From Haloterrigena alkaliphila (GTDB taxonomy: Archaea > Halobacteriota > Halobacteria > Halobacteriales > Natrialbaceae), in NCBI RefSeq assembly GCF_017352155.2, contig NZ_CP071462.1, positions 558,001-622,000 on the forward strand: DNA of 64,000 nucleotides, given 5' to 3'. A model generated the notes under the pieces. The model was not told the origin of the DNA, ran no database searches, and worked only from the letters and a program-made list of their open reading frames with translations. The stretch's first letter is position 1. Each line of letters opens with the position of its first letter. Both the position numbers and the translations under genes were made by a program. Below, piece after piece: positions 8,251 to 16,289 of the stretch.

Positions 8251-9857
8251 GCGCACGCGAGCGCATCGCGAGTGCGGTCGGTCGAAGGGGCGACGGAGAC
8301 GGCGCCGTCGACGTCGGCCTCACCCTGCTCGCCGCGGCCATCGCCGCTGCGCTCGTCCTTCCGCTGACTTGGCTGTTCGTGGACGCCGCCGCGCTCGGCG
8401 ACCGGGCGTTCGAACTCGCCGTCGCACCCCGAACCCTCGAGGTGCTGGTCAGAAGCGTCGCCCTCGTCGCCGTCGTCACCGGCGCGAGCGTCCTCCTCGG
8501 CGTCCCGCTCGCGCTGTTGACGGTCCAGGGCGATATCCCGTTTCCCCGATTCTGGACGATACTCGCCGCCCTGCCGCTCGCGGTTCCGAGCTACCTCGGG
8601 GCGTTCGCCTTCGTTTCGGCGTTCGGGCCGCAGGGCGAACTCGCCGACCTCCTGGCGCCGCTGGGAATCGAGTCGATCCCGTCGATCTACGGCTTCGCCG
8701 GCGCCGCGTTCGTGCTGACGCTGTACACCTACCCGTACGTGTTTCTGACGACGCGCGCGTCGCTGCTCTCCTTCGACGGGTCGCTCGTCGAAGCGGCGCG
8801 GACGCTCAACGCCGGCCGCTGGGAGGCGTTTCGTCGGGTCACGCTACCCCAGATCCTGCCGGGAATAACCGCCGGCGCGTTACTCGTCGCGCTGTACGCG
8901 CTCGCCGACTTCGGCACGCCGAACATCATGCGGGTCGAGGTGTTCACGCAGGCCATCTACGCCCGGTTCCACGCCCACGCCCGCGACTACGCCGCGTTGC
9001 TGTCGCTGCAGTTGCTGACCGTGACGGCGGTCATCCTCGCGCTCGAGTCGCGCATCGGCGTCGACGAGTCGGGCGCCTACGAGAGCAGCGGCCACCGCGG
9101 AACCGCCGAACTCGACCTCGGCGCCTGGCGGTACCCGGCCCTGTTGCTGCCGGCCGCGATCGGCCTGCTGGCGATCGTCCTGCCGATCGCCATCTTCGGG
9201 ATGTGGCTGTCGACGGGCGGCCCCGGCTACCAGGTCGGTCGGCTCTCGTTCGACTGGGAGTACGGCTTCAACTCGGCCTACGTCGCGGTGCTGGCCGCCG
9301 CCGTCTCCATCCTCGTGGCGCTGCCGATCGCGATCAGTGCGGCGACCTCCGACTCGCGGCTGGCGGCGCTGGCCGACCGCGCGCCCTACGTCGGGTACGC
9401 GACGCCGGGGATCGTACTGGCGATCGCGTTGCTCAGTTTCAGCCTCGACGTGCTGCCGTCGGTCTACAAGACGGTGCCGCTGCTGGTGTTCGCCTACGTC
9501 GTCCGGTTCATGCCCCAGGCGATCGGGTCGATCCGGACCTCGACGCTGCAGGTCGACCGGCAACTCGTCGAGGCGGCCCGGACGCTGGGCCGGTCGCGAT
9601 TGAACGCCTTCCGGACGGTGACGCTCCCGCTGATCCTGCCGGGGGTGGCGGCCGGCGCCGCGCTGGTCTTCCTCACGACGATGAAGGAGTTGCCCGCGAC
9701 GCTGATGTTGCGCCCGCTTGGGTTCGACACGCTGGTGACGTACATCTGGCGCGTCGAAGAGGCCGGCCTCTACGGGCAGGCGGCGGTCCCGGCGCTGGTC
9801 CTGATCGGTATCTCCGGCCTCTCGATGGCCGTCATGCTCGCCCAGGAGGGGCGGTGA
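8247..9857 (+). CDS. iron-type ABC transporter permease (fused double domain, FbpB-like)
   Basis: 536-aa membrane protein with about 12 helices in two homologous halves. Each half carries an ATPase-docking EAA loop: EAARTLNAGRWEAFRRVTLP in the first half and EAARTLGRSRLNAFRTVTLP in the second. That is the layout of FbpB/AfuB permeases. It overlaps the binding-protein gene by 4 nt. The expected third component, an ATP-binding protein, is not encoded next to it or anywhere else in this window; the next gene is a glycosyltransferase. The ATPase may be shared with another importer elsewhere in the genome. Confidence 0.9.
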   Translation: MSARERIASAVGRRGDGDGAVDVGLTLLAAAIAAALVLPLTWLFVDAAALGDRAFELAVAPRTLEVLVRSVALVAVVTGASVLLGVPLALLTVQGDIPFPRFWTILAALPLAVPSYLGAFAFVSAFGPQGELADLLAPLGIESIPSIYGFAGAAFVLTLYTYPYVFLTTRASLLSFDGSLVEAARTLNAGRWEAFRRVTLPQILPGITAGALLVALYALADFGTPNIMRVEVFTQAIYARFHAHARDYAALLSLQLLTVTAVILALESRIGVDESGAYESSGHRGTAELDLGAWRYPALLLPAAIGLLAIVLPIAIFGMWLSTGGPGYQVGRLSFDWEYGFNSAYVAVLAAAVSILVALPIAISAATSDSRLAALADRAPYVGYATPGIVLAIALLSFSLDVLPSVYKTVPLLVFAYVVRFMPQAIGSIRTSTLQVDRQLVEAARTLGRSRLNAFRTVTLPLILPGVAAGAALVFLTTMKELPATLMLRPLGFDTLVTYIWRVEEAGLYGQAAVPALVLIGISGLSMAVMLAQEGR

Positions 9858-9867
9858 CGATCGACCG

Positions 9868-11880
9868 ATGAAACGCCGAACGTGGCGGTCGGCGGTCGTC
9901 GTCGTCGCCCTCGTCGGCGCCGTCATCGTCTGGCTACTCTCGACGCGAACGTTTCCCTACCACTCGATCAACCACGACGAGGGCGTCTACCTCCAGCAGG
10001 CGGCGATGCTTCTCGAGGGCCAGCTCTTCGTCCGGCCGCCCGTCGAGGAGTCCCTCCGCCCCTGGTTCTTCGTCGAGGACGGCGGACGACTCTACCCGAA
10101 GTACGCGCCCGTCCCCGCGGTGATCTTCGCGCTCGGCGAACTGGTGGGGAGCTACCGGCTCGCCCTCCCCGGAATCGCCGCCGCCATCCTCGCGCTCGTC
10201 GCCCTCGTGGTCCGCGAGGTGTTCGACCGCCGAACCGGCGTCGCGGCCGCCGTGGCCGTGCTGTGTTCGCCGCTGTTCCTGATCGACGCGTCCCTCTTCC
10301 TGCCGTACGCGCCGACGGCGATGTTGAACCTGGCCTTCGCCTACTGCTACCTCCGGGCCGACCGGACGGACGACCGACGCTGGGCCGGCGCGGCCGGCGC
10401 GGCGATCGGGCTGGCCTTCTTCGCGCGGCCCTACACCGCCGTCCTGTTCGCCGCGCCGTTCCTCGCCCACGCCTGCTGGACCCTCTATCGGGACCCGCGA
10501 GCGGCGCTCCCCCGACAGAGCGCGACGGCGGCGTTCGGGCTGGCCGGCGTCGGTTTGGCGCTAACCTACAACACCGTCGTGACCGGGTCGCCGCTGCTGT
10601 TTCCCTACGAGGCGTTCGCCCCGCGGGACGGTCTCGGATTCGGCCACCGGCGGATGCTCCATCACGAGATCGAGTACACCGTCGGGCTGGCCCTGCGGGC
10701 GAACGCGCTGGTGATGCGAACGTTCGTCGCCGAGTGGATCGCGGGCGGGATCCTCGGCGCGGCGGTGGCCGTGGGCGGGTTCGGCGTCGCCGTCCGGCGC
10801 GGGCTCTCGCCCCGCGAGGCCATCCTCGCCGGACAGGCGGTCTCTATCGCCGTCGGCAACGTCTACTTCTGGGGGAACTTCAACGTCCTCGGCGACCTCG
10901 AGCGCGCCGGTGACGGGCTGATCGCCGTCCACGGTCCGTACTACCACTTCGATCTCCTGTTGCCGTTCGCGGCGTTCGCCGCCGTCGGCGCGCTGGCAGC
11001 GGTCGCCGCCGTCCGGCGGGCGGCCGACCGGAATTTGCGGCCCCAAACCGCCCGCGTGGCGTTCGTCGCGGTGGTGCTCGCGAGCGCGCTCGCGCTGGGT
11101 GGCGTGACGGCGGCGAATTTCGACGAGAAGATCGATCGAAACGCCGCGGCGACGGACACCTACGAGCGCGTCTACGCCCCGCTCGAGGAGGGGACGTCCG
11201 ACCCCTCGGTCGTGTTCCTCCCGACGACGTACGGCGACTGGCTCGCCCACCCGTTCCAGCCGCTTCGCAACGAGCCGGGCTTCGACGGGCAGCGGGTGTA
11301 CGCCCTCGACGAGCGGCCGTTCGCCGTCGCGGACGCGTATCCCGACCGGTCGCTGTACCGCTTCGCCTACCGCGGCCAGTGGGATCCCACCGCCGACTCG
11401 CCCCGAGCGGCCCGGCTCCAGCGGGTCGACCACGTCGCGGGGTCCGCGGTCGAGTTGAACGCGACCCTCGGCGTCCCGCCCGCGGCGGAGAGCCTCTCCG
11501 CCACCGTCACGGCGAACGGGACCAGCGCCACCTACGTCGCCGAGAACGTCTCCGAGCGGACGCGGGTTCGACTCACCGTCACCGACGGCGCCGTGCGCCT
11601 GCGCGGGGCGAACTGGGACGCCGACGAACCGCTCTCCGTCGACGACCGGGAGGACGTCACCCTGACGGTGTTCGTCGACCGCGGACCGGGGGGCAGCTTC
11701 AGCTACCGCCTCGAGCTCCCGATCCGCGCGGAGGGCGAGGCCGTCCGCGCGCTGACGCCCAGAATCGAACGGTGTAGCGCGGTCCGCGACTGCGGGGGCG
11801 ACGCGGCGTACATTCCCGATCGGTCGCCGGACGGCATCTTCGTCCGCACGGAACTCGCGGCGCTGGACGGGAGCGAGTAG
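9868..11880 (+). CDS. GT39/ArnT-like membrane glycosyltransferase
   Basis: 670-aa protein: about 10-12 helices over the first ~420 residues, then a ~240-residue soluble domain rich in beta-type sequence that probably lies outside the cell. The first extracytoplasmic loop has HDEGVY (Asp37-Glu38), the acidic pair typical of GT-C enzymes that take sugars from polyprenyl phosphate. A loop with RPPVEESLRPWF follows. It starts 10 nt after the permease stop, so it belongs to the operator-copy-3 operon. Co-transcription of a surface glycosyltransferase with an iron-type importer is unusual. The acceptor is unknown. Confidence 0.8.
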   Translation: MKRRTWRSAVVVVALVGAVIVWLLSTRTFPYHSINHDEGVYLQQAAMLLEGQLFVRPPVEESLRPWFFVEDGGRLYPKYAPVPAVIFALGELVGSYRLALPGIAAAILALVALVVREVFDRRTGVAAAVAVLCSPLFLIDASLFLPYAPTAMLNLAFAYCYLRADRTDDRRWAGAAGAAIGLAFFARPYTAVLFAAPFLAHACWTLYRDPRAALPRQSATAAFGLAGVGLALTYNTVVTGSPLLFPYEAFAPRDGLGFGHRRMLHHEIEYTVGLALRANALVMRTFVAEWIAGGILGAAVAVGGFGVAVRRGLSPREAILAGQAVSIAVGNVYFWGNFNVLGDLERAGDGLIAVHGPYYHFDLLLPFAAFAAVGALAAVAAVRRAADRNLRPQTARVAFVAVVLASALALGGVTAANFDEKIDRNAAATDTYERVYAPLEEGTSDPSVVFLPTTYGDWLAHPFQPLRNEPGFDGQRVYALDERPFAVADAYPDRSLYRFAYRGQWDPTADSPRAARLQRVDHVAGSAVELNATLGVPPAAESLSATVTANGTSATYVAENVSERTRVRLTVTDGAVRLRGANWDADEPLSVDDREDVTLTVFVDRGPGGSFSYRLELPIRAEGEAVRALTPRIERCSAVRDCGGDAAYIPDRSPDGIFVRTELAALDGSE

Positions 11881-12034
11881 GGACCCGATCGACCGGCCCT
11901 CGTTCGGCGTGGTTCGAGCAGTTCGGGCAGGTTGGTGGGTTCGGTCGGGAGCCACCGACCGGCAGCGCTCGGGCGAACCTGCACCGAGGAATATCAGGCA
12001 CCAGCGTTAGGATCCGGCTCGTGTCAGAGCGCCT

Positions 12035-13117
12035 ATGACCGAGCAGCGGTGCGGTCACGTCACGAGCACCAGCGGAGTCGAGGACGCCGGCGCGGTCTGT
12101 TGTTGACGGCCCACGTGGGAGGACGCCGGCGCGGTCTGTTGTTGACGGCCCACGTGGGAGGACGCCGAGCGCTGTCACTGGCACGCCGAGGCCGCCGTTC
12201 CGACGACGGCCTACGAGCGAAACCCGCCGGAACCGGGCGAACGACTCGACGGGGCGAACTTCCGGGGAGCCACGCTGAGCGGAACGTCGTTTCTCGCCGG
12301 GCGGTCGCTCGTCGGGGCCGACTTCGCGGACGCGGTCCTCGACGATACCGACCTCTCGGGTGCGGATCTCCGCCGAGCCACGTTCCGGGACGTCGACGCC
12401 CACGCCGCGTCGTTCCGGGACGCGAACCTCCACGACGCGGCGTTCGTCTTCGCCGACCTCCGCGGCGCGGACTTTCGAGGCGCGCGACTCTACCGCGCGG
12501 GGCTGACCGACGTTCGGATCAACCTCGAGACGTCGTTCGGCGAGCGGTCGGTCTACGAGGAGGAGTTTGCCGGCGAGCCGTCGGACGAGAGGACTACGGC
12601 GTCCGCCGACTCCGCGCAGTGGGTCTACCGCGAGCTACAGCGCCTCTACGACGAGAACGCGTTTCCGGAACGGGTCAACGACTACTACCTGCGCGAGATG
12701 AACTTCCGACGGCGACACGCCTGGCGGGTCGGGAACTACCTGCAGGCGATCAAACTCGCCGGCTCGCGCTGGATCATGCACTACGGGACGAGTCCGTGGC
12801 GCGTCGTGGCGACGTCGCTCCTGTTGATCTTCGTCTGCGCGGCGCTGTACCCGCTGACCGGAGGCATTCAGGAGGTCGGAACCGAGACCGCGGTCACGTA
12901 CGATATCGACGATCCGACAGAGACGCCCGGCCCCGTCCTCGTCCGGGCGTTCCTCAAGAGCCTCTACTTCAGCGTCATCACCTTCGCGACGCTCGGCTAC
13001 GGCGACATCCAGCCGGTCGAGGGGTGGGCCCGCGCGATCGCCGGGATCGAAACCCTGCTCGGATCGCTGCTGATGGCGCTGCTGGTGTTCGTCCTGACCA
13101 GGAGCGTCCACTACTGA
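12035..13117 (+). pseudogene. pentapeptide-repeat two-helix potassium-channel-like protein, broken by in-frame TGA codons
   Basis: A single frame runs from ATG 12035 (MTEQRCGHVTS) to the stop at 13115-13117. It has pentapeptide repeats (GANFRGATLSGTSF, GADLRRATF and so on) and a two-helix pore domain with the selectivity filter TLGYGD. The frame is cut by TGA at 12101-12103 and again at 12140-12142. Both lie in copies of a 39-bp tandem duplication, where related proteins have Cys-Cys-Trp-Arg (TGG to TGA). No in-frame ATG or GTG occurs after the stops until ATG 12698, deep in the protein. That would leave only the pore part (139 aa), which might still be made. Confidence 0.75.
12080..12157 (+). 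repeat. 39-bp tandem duplication (2 copies)
   Basis: Two identical 39-bp units (12080-12118, 12119-12157) begin GAGGACGCCGG. They are followed by a third start of the unit (GAGGACGCCG) that runs on into unique sequence, so the duplication probably arose between 10-bp microhomologies. The unit is a multiple of three and keeps the frame, but each copy carries an in-frame TGA. Confidence 0.9.
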
Positions 13118-13153
13118 GCGTCGCCGGCTGCGGATCGATCGGAAGCGCCGTTC

Positions 13154-13945
13154 CTATCGCGTCGGTTCGTGTGGCAGTTCCCGCAACCGCTCCTCGAGAC
13201 AGACCTTGACGATCGACTTCGCGATCTCGGCGCCACCCCGGAGCGGGTCGAGTTTCGTTTCGCCGGCGCGCTCGCGGTACTCGATGGGGTGCTCGCGGAT
13301 ATCGTACCCTCGCATCAGCGGTCGAATCAGGAGTTCCGCGGAGAGGCCGGTGTTCTCGGTCCACTCGATCGATTCGACAACGTCGCGTCGGTAGGCCCGC
13401 ATGCCGGTCGTCGTGTCGTGAACGCGGGTGCCCATCAGCACGCTGGCGATGGCCGCGAAGGCGTGGTTCCCGAAGCGGTTGAACGCCGGCATCGCGTCGG
13501 CGCCGTGGTAGAGCCGGTCGCCGCTGACGACGTCGTACCCCTCGTTGATCAACTCGAGGAACTCGGGGAGTTGCTCCATCGGGTAGGTGTCGTCGCAGTC
13601 GGTCGTGACCACGATGGGGCGGTCGGGCTCGAGAACGGCCGCGCGGACCGCGACGCCGTACCCCTGTGGCTCCTGTTCGATCACCGTCGCGCCGTGCTCG
13701 CGGGCGATTTCGGGCGTGCGGTCCGAGGAGCCGTCGACGCAGACGACCTCGGCCTTCCCGTCGGTGATTTCCTCGACGTCCGAGAGCACTTTGCCGATCG
13801 CTTCCGCCTCGTTGTAGGTTCCCATGACGACGCTGACGTCTTCGAAGGTGTACTCGCCAGCCTCGTCGCCGCTCACGGTGTCGATACCGTCGTCCGTTCC
13901 GTCCGTCCCGCGTTCGTTTCCGTCGGGAGCCTCGGCGCTACTCAT
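13154..13945 (-). CDS. GT2 glycosyltransferase, dolichyl-phosphate-mannose synthase (DPM1) type
   Basis: 263-aa soluble enzyme likely to transfer a sugar from a nucleotide donor to polyprenyl phosphate on the cytosolic face. GT-A features: VVMGTYNEAEAI at residues 39-50, VDGSSDRT at 70-77, and the metal-binding Asp cluster DCDD at 116-119. Conserved DPM/AglJ-like segments follow (HDTTTGMRAYRR; TGLSAELL). No C-terminal helices are present. A GTG at 13954 is possible, but the TATA element at 13971-13980 places a leaderless start at the ATG 13945. Operator copy 4 sits directly upstream. Its product is the natural donor for a GT39-type enzyme such as the one at 9868. Confidence 0.88.
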   Translation of the reverse strand: MSSAEAPDGNERGTDGTDDGIDTVSGDEAGEYTFEDVSVVMGTYNEAEAIGKVLSDVEEITDGKAEVVCVDGSSDRTPEIAREHGATVIEQEPQGYGVAVRAAVLEPDRPIVVTTDCDDTYPMEQLPEFLELINEGYDVVSGDRLYHGADAMPAFNRFGNHAFAAIASVLMGTRVHDTTTGMRAYRRDVVESIEWTENTGLSAELLIRPLMRGYDIREHPIEYRERAGETKLDPLRGGAEIAKSIVKVCLEERLRELPHEPTR

Positions 13946-13977
13946 TATCAGCACTCCCTGCGGGCCGCACTTATATT

Positions 13978-13993
13978 TTTAGGTTCGCCTAAA
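13978..13993 (-). promoter_or_regulatory. 16-bp palindromic operator, copy 4 (before the GT2 gene)
   Basis: TTTAGG-TTCG-CCTAAA, a perfect 6-4-6 inverted repeat. For the minus-strand gene it lies just upstream of, and overlaps by a few bases, the TATA element at 13971-13980 (AAAAATATAA), covering the BRE/TFB side. The gene to its right reads toward the site, so only the GT2 gene can use it. Confidence 0.78.
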
Positions 13994-14007
13994 ATGTGGC
14001 GGTGGGG

Positions 14008-15684
14008 TTACAGCACTTCGAGCACGTGATCCGCCGCCTTCAGCGCCAGCGCCGCGATCGTCAGCGTCGGGTTCGTCGCGCCGCCGGTCGGGAAGACGCT
14101 GCTCGAGGCGATCCAGCAGTTCTCGAGGTCGTGGGTCCGCAGATCTGGGCCGACGACGCTCTCGGCCGGATCGTCGCTCATCCGGGTCGTCCCCATGTGG
14201 TGGAAGGCCGGGCCGGCGTTCTCCGGACCGACCTGCCAGGTGATCTCTGCGCCGAGTTCCCCCAGCACTCGCTCCTGGATCTCGTTCGCCCGATCGAGGG
14301 TTCGCAGCGCCCGATCGTCGATCGTCCAGTGGACGTCCGGAACGGGGTTGCCGCGGTCGTCCGTGCGGTCGGGATCGAGTCCGATGTAGCTGTCTTCGCG
14401 GGGGAGTTGCTCAACCAGCGCGCCCACGCCGATCTGGTTGCCGTACTCCGTTCGGAGGCGCTCGAGCAGGTCGTCGCCCCAGTCCTCGCCCTCGAGGGCC
14501 ATCGCCGGCGGCGCCATCTCGAGCGCTGCCGGGCCGCCGTAGTTCAGGAACTCGAGTTTGAACGGCGCGTACTCAGCGTCGGCGTCGTCGTAGAACTGGT
14601 GGGACTCGCTGGTGAGGAAGCCGACGTGGTTCAGTCGGGTCCGCTCGTCGAGGATCCCGCCCGTCCCCGCGAACAGGTGCTCCATGAAGAACTTGCCGAC
14701 CGTCCCGCTCGAGTTAGCGAGGCCGTCGGGATAGTGGCTCGATTCGGAGAGCAACAGCAAGCGGGGCGTCTCGACGCCGCCGCAGGCGACCACGAACGCG
14801 TCCGCGTGCTGGCGGTGCTCCTCGCCGTCGGGCGCGGCGTAGACGGCGGCGTCGATCGCGTCGGGGCCGTGTGCTAAGCGCTGGACGGGGACGCGGTCGA
14901 TCACCGTCGCGCCCTTTGTCTCGGCGCGCTCGACGTGGACCGTCGCGTCGTACTTCGCGCCGGACGGACAGACCGGTTCGCAGGTGCCGTAGCCGACGCA
15001 GGCGCTCCGGCCGTCGTAGCGTTCCGAGTTGCGGGCGTTGGGCACGGAGTGCATCGCGATCTCGAGTTCCTCGCAGGCCTCGGCGAACAGCGAGTCGCTG
15101 TAGGAGGGCGGAAACGCCGGCATCGGATGGGGTTCCTCTCGGGGCGGCGCGAAGGGGTTGTCGTCGGCCCCGGCGATGCCGAGTTCCCGCTCGGCCTCGG
15201 CGTAGTAGGGCCGCAGGTCCTCGTAGTCGATCGGCCAGTCGGGCCCGACGCCGCGAGCGCTGGCGGAGTTGAAGTCGTCCTCGTGGAGCCGCATCACCAT
15301 CCCCTGCCAGTGCAGCGTCGAGCCGCCGACGCCCTTGGCACGGGTGTAGTTCAGCGGGTAGTGGCGCGCGCCCGAACTCTCGTAGGCGTCCCGCTCGGGG
15401 TGGCCGTCCCAGACGGCCGGCCGGTCGTAGGCCGGTCTGATCGCCCGTTCCTGTCGCGCGTGGCGGTCCGACGGATCGAATCGGGGGCCGGCCTCGAGGA
15501 CGACGACTTCGAGACCGGCGTCGGCGAGTCGATCCGCCACGATTCCGCCCGCGGGCCCGGCGCCGATCACGCAGACGTCGGCGTCCGCGACGGGCGTTCG
15601 ATCGACGTCCGCATCAGCGCTGCGTTCGGCGTCCCCATCGGTCCTCGACCCCGCCGACTGCGCGGGCGGCCGATCCCAGCTCAC
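14008..15684 (-). CDS. GMC-family FAD dehydrogenase (sugar/alcohol dehydrogenase catalytic subunit)
   Basis: 558-aa flavoprotein. FAD-binding GAGPAGG is at residues 41-47. A GMC signature region, GVGGSTLHWQGM, is at 118-129. The C-terminal catalytic region has FHHMGTTRM and GGATNPTLTIAALA. Cys229, Cys235 and Cys239 (CVGYGTCEPVC) form a C-x5-C-x3-C cluster like that proposed to hold an Fe-S centre in bacterial FAD glucose dehydrogenases. It has no signal peptide of its own. Its GTG start (15684) overlaps the stop of the Tat-exported small subunit, so it probably travels with that subunit. Regulated from operator copy 5. Substrate uncertain. Confidence 0.88.
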   Translation of the reverse strand: MSWDRPPAQSAGSRTDGDAERSADADVDRTPVADADVCVIGAGPAGGIVADRLADAGLEVVVLEAGPRFDPSDRHARQERAIRPAYDRPAVWDGHPERDAYESSGARHYPLNYTRAKGVGGSTLHWQGMVMRLHEDDFNSASARGVGPDWPIDYEDLRPYYAEAERELGIAGADDNPFAPPREEPHPMPAFPPSYSDSLFAEACEELEIAMHSVPNARNSERYDGRSACVGYGTCEPVCPSGAKYDATVHVERAETKGATVIDRVPVQRLAHGPDAIDAAVYAAPDGEEHRQHADAFVVACGGVETPRLLLLSESSHYPDGLANSSGTVGKFFMEHLFAGTGGILDERTRLNHVGFLTSESHQFYDDADAEYAPFKLEFLNYGGPAALEMAPPAMALEGEDWGDDLLERLRTEYGNQIGVGALVEQLPREDSYIGLDPDRTDDRGNPVPDVHWTIDDRALRTLDRANEIQERVLGELGAEITWQVGPENAGPAFHHMGTTRMSDDPAESVVGPDLRTHDLENCWIASSSVFPTGGATNPTLTIAALALKAADHVLEVL

Positions 15685-16199
15685 GCTCCCGGCCCCCGCT
15701 GGTAGCTGTCGAGGCCGCCCGCGTGGCCCTGCGGGTTCTCGATGCCGACCAGTTCGCCGCCCGCCGGCGAGGCGTACAGCGCCAGCAGCAGGTCGTTCAC
15801 CACGTAGTAGCGGACCCGTTCGGCGGTCGTCCCGTCGGGATTTTCGTCGGCGTCGGCCGCGCCGATACCCCGCAGGGCGCGATCCCGGTCCTCGATCGAC
15901 AGCGCCGCGAACGACTCGTCGAACCACACCGCCGCGTGCTCGTCCAGATCCGCGACGGCCTCGTCCAGCCCAGCCGCGTGCGTCGGGTCCTCGAGTCGGC
16001 CCTCGAGAAACGACTCGACGAACGTCGCCGTGCCGGTGACCTCGCTCGGGTAGACGACTTCGGCGGCTGCGACCAACACCTCGCGGATCCGATCGACGTC
16101 GAGCGGTTCGGCCCCGGGCGGGGCCACACAGCCCGACAGCGTCCCGCCGACGCCGAGCGCCCCCAGCGCGGCGACCGCGTCCCGTCTGGTCAGCTCCAT
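15681..16199 (-). CDS. gluconate 2-dehydrogenase subunit 3 family protein (Tat lipoprotein)
   Basis: 172-aa small subunit of a GMC-type dehydrogenase. The N-terminus TRRDAVAALGALGVGG is a Tat signal ending in a lipobox SGC (Cys24), so the complex should be anchored on the outer face. In bacterial FAD glucose and gluconate dehydrogenases this subunit carries the catalytic subunit through Tat as a hitch-hiker. It overlaps the GMC gene by 4 nt. No cytochrome subunit is nearby, so the electron acceptor is open. Operator copy 5 lies 9 nt upstream of the ATG. Confidence 0.85.
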   Translation of the reverse strand: MELTRRDAVAALGALGVGGTLSGCVAPPGAEPLDVDRIREVLVAAAEVVYPSEVTGTATFVESFLEGRLEDPTHAAGLDEAVADLDEHAAVWFDESFAALSIEDRDRALRGIGAADADENPDGTTAERVRYYVVNDLLLALYASPAGGELVGIENPQGHAGGLDSYQRGPGA

Positions 16200-16207
16200 G
16201 TGAGCGA

Positions 16208-16223
16208 ATTAGGTGAACCTAAA
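16208..16223 (-). promoter_or_regulatory. 16-bp palindromic operator, copy 5 (before the GMC dehydrogenase operon)
   Basis: On the plus strand ATTAGG-TGAA-CCTAAA, one mismatch from the perfect 6-4-6 repeat. The TATA element of the minus-strand operon (TATTTGTTTT, 16221-16230) overlaps its end, and the ATG at 16199 is at the leaderless distance. The site thus lies between TATA and the start codon. Confidence 0.72.
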
Positions 16224-16289
16224 ACAAATACCCGTTGGAACGTGACGGGCACCGATCGGCGATCGTCGACGAACGGAAGCCAAAGCGAG

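Noticed and set aside
10561-11955. Open frame antisense to the GT39-like gene (464 aa)
   Set aside because: Composition is that of a GC-driven shadow; the plus-strand gene has membrane helices and the Asp-Glu motif.
11932-13209. Long plus-strand frame overlapping the channel pseudogene
   Set aside because: Different frame, Arg/Gly-rich, and does not encode the pentapeptide or TLGYGD sequence.
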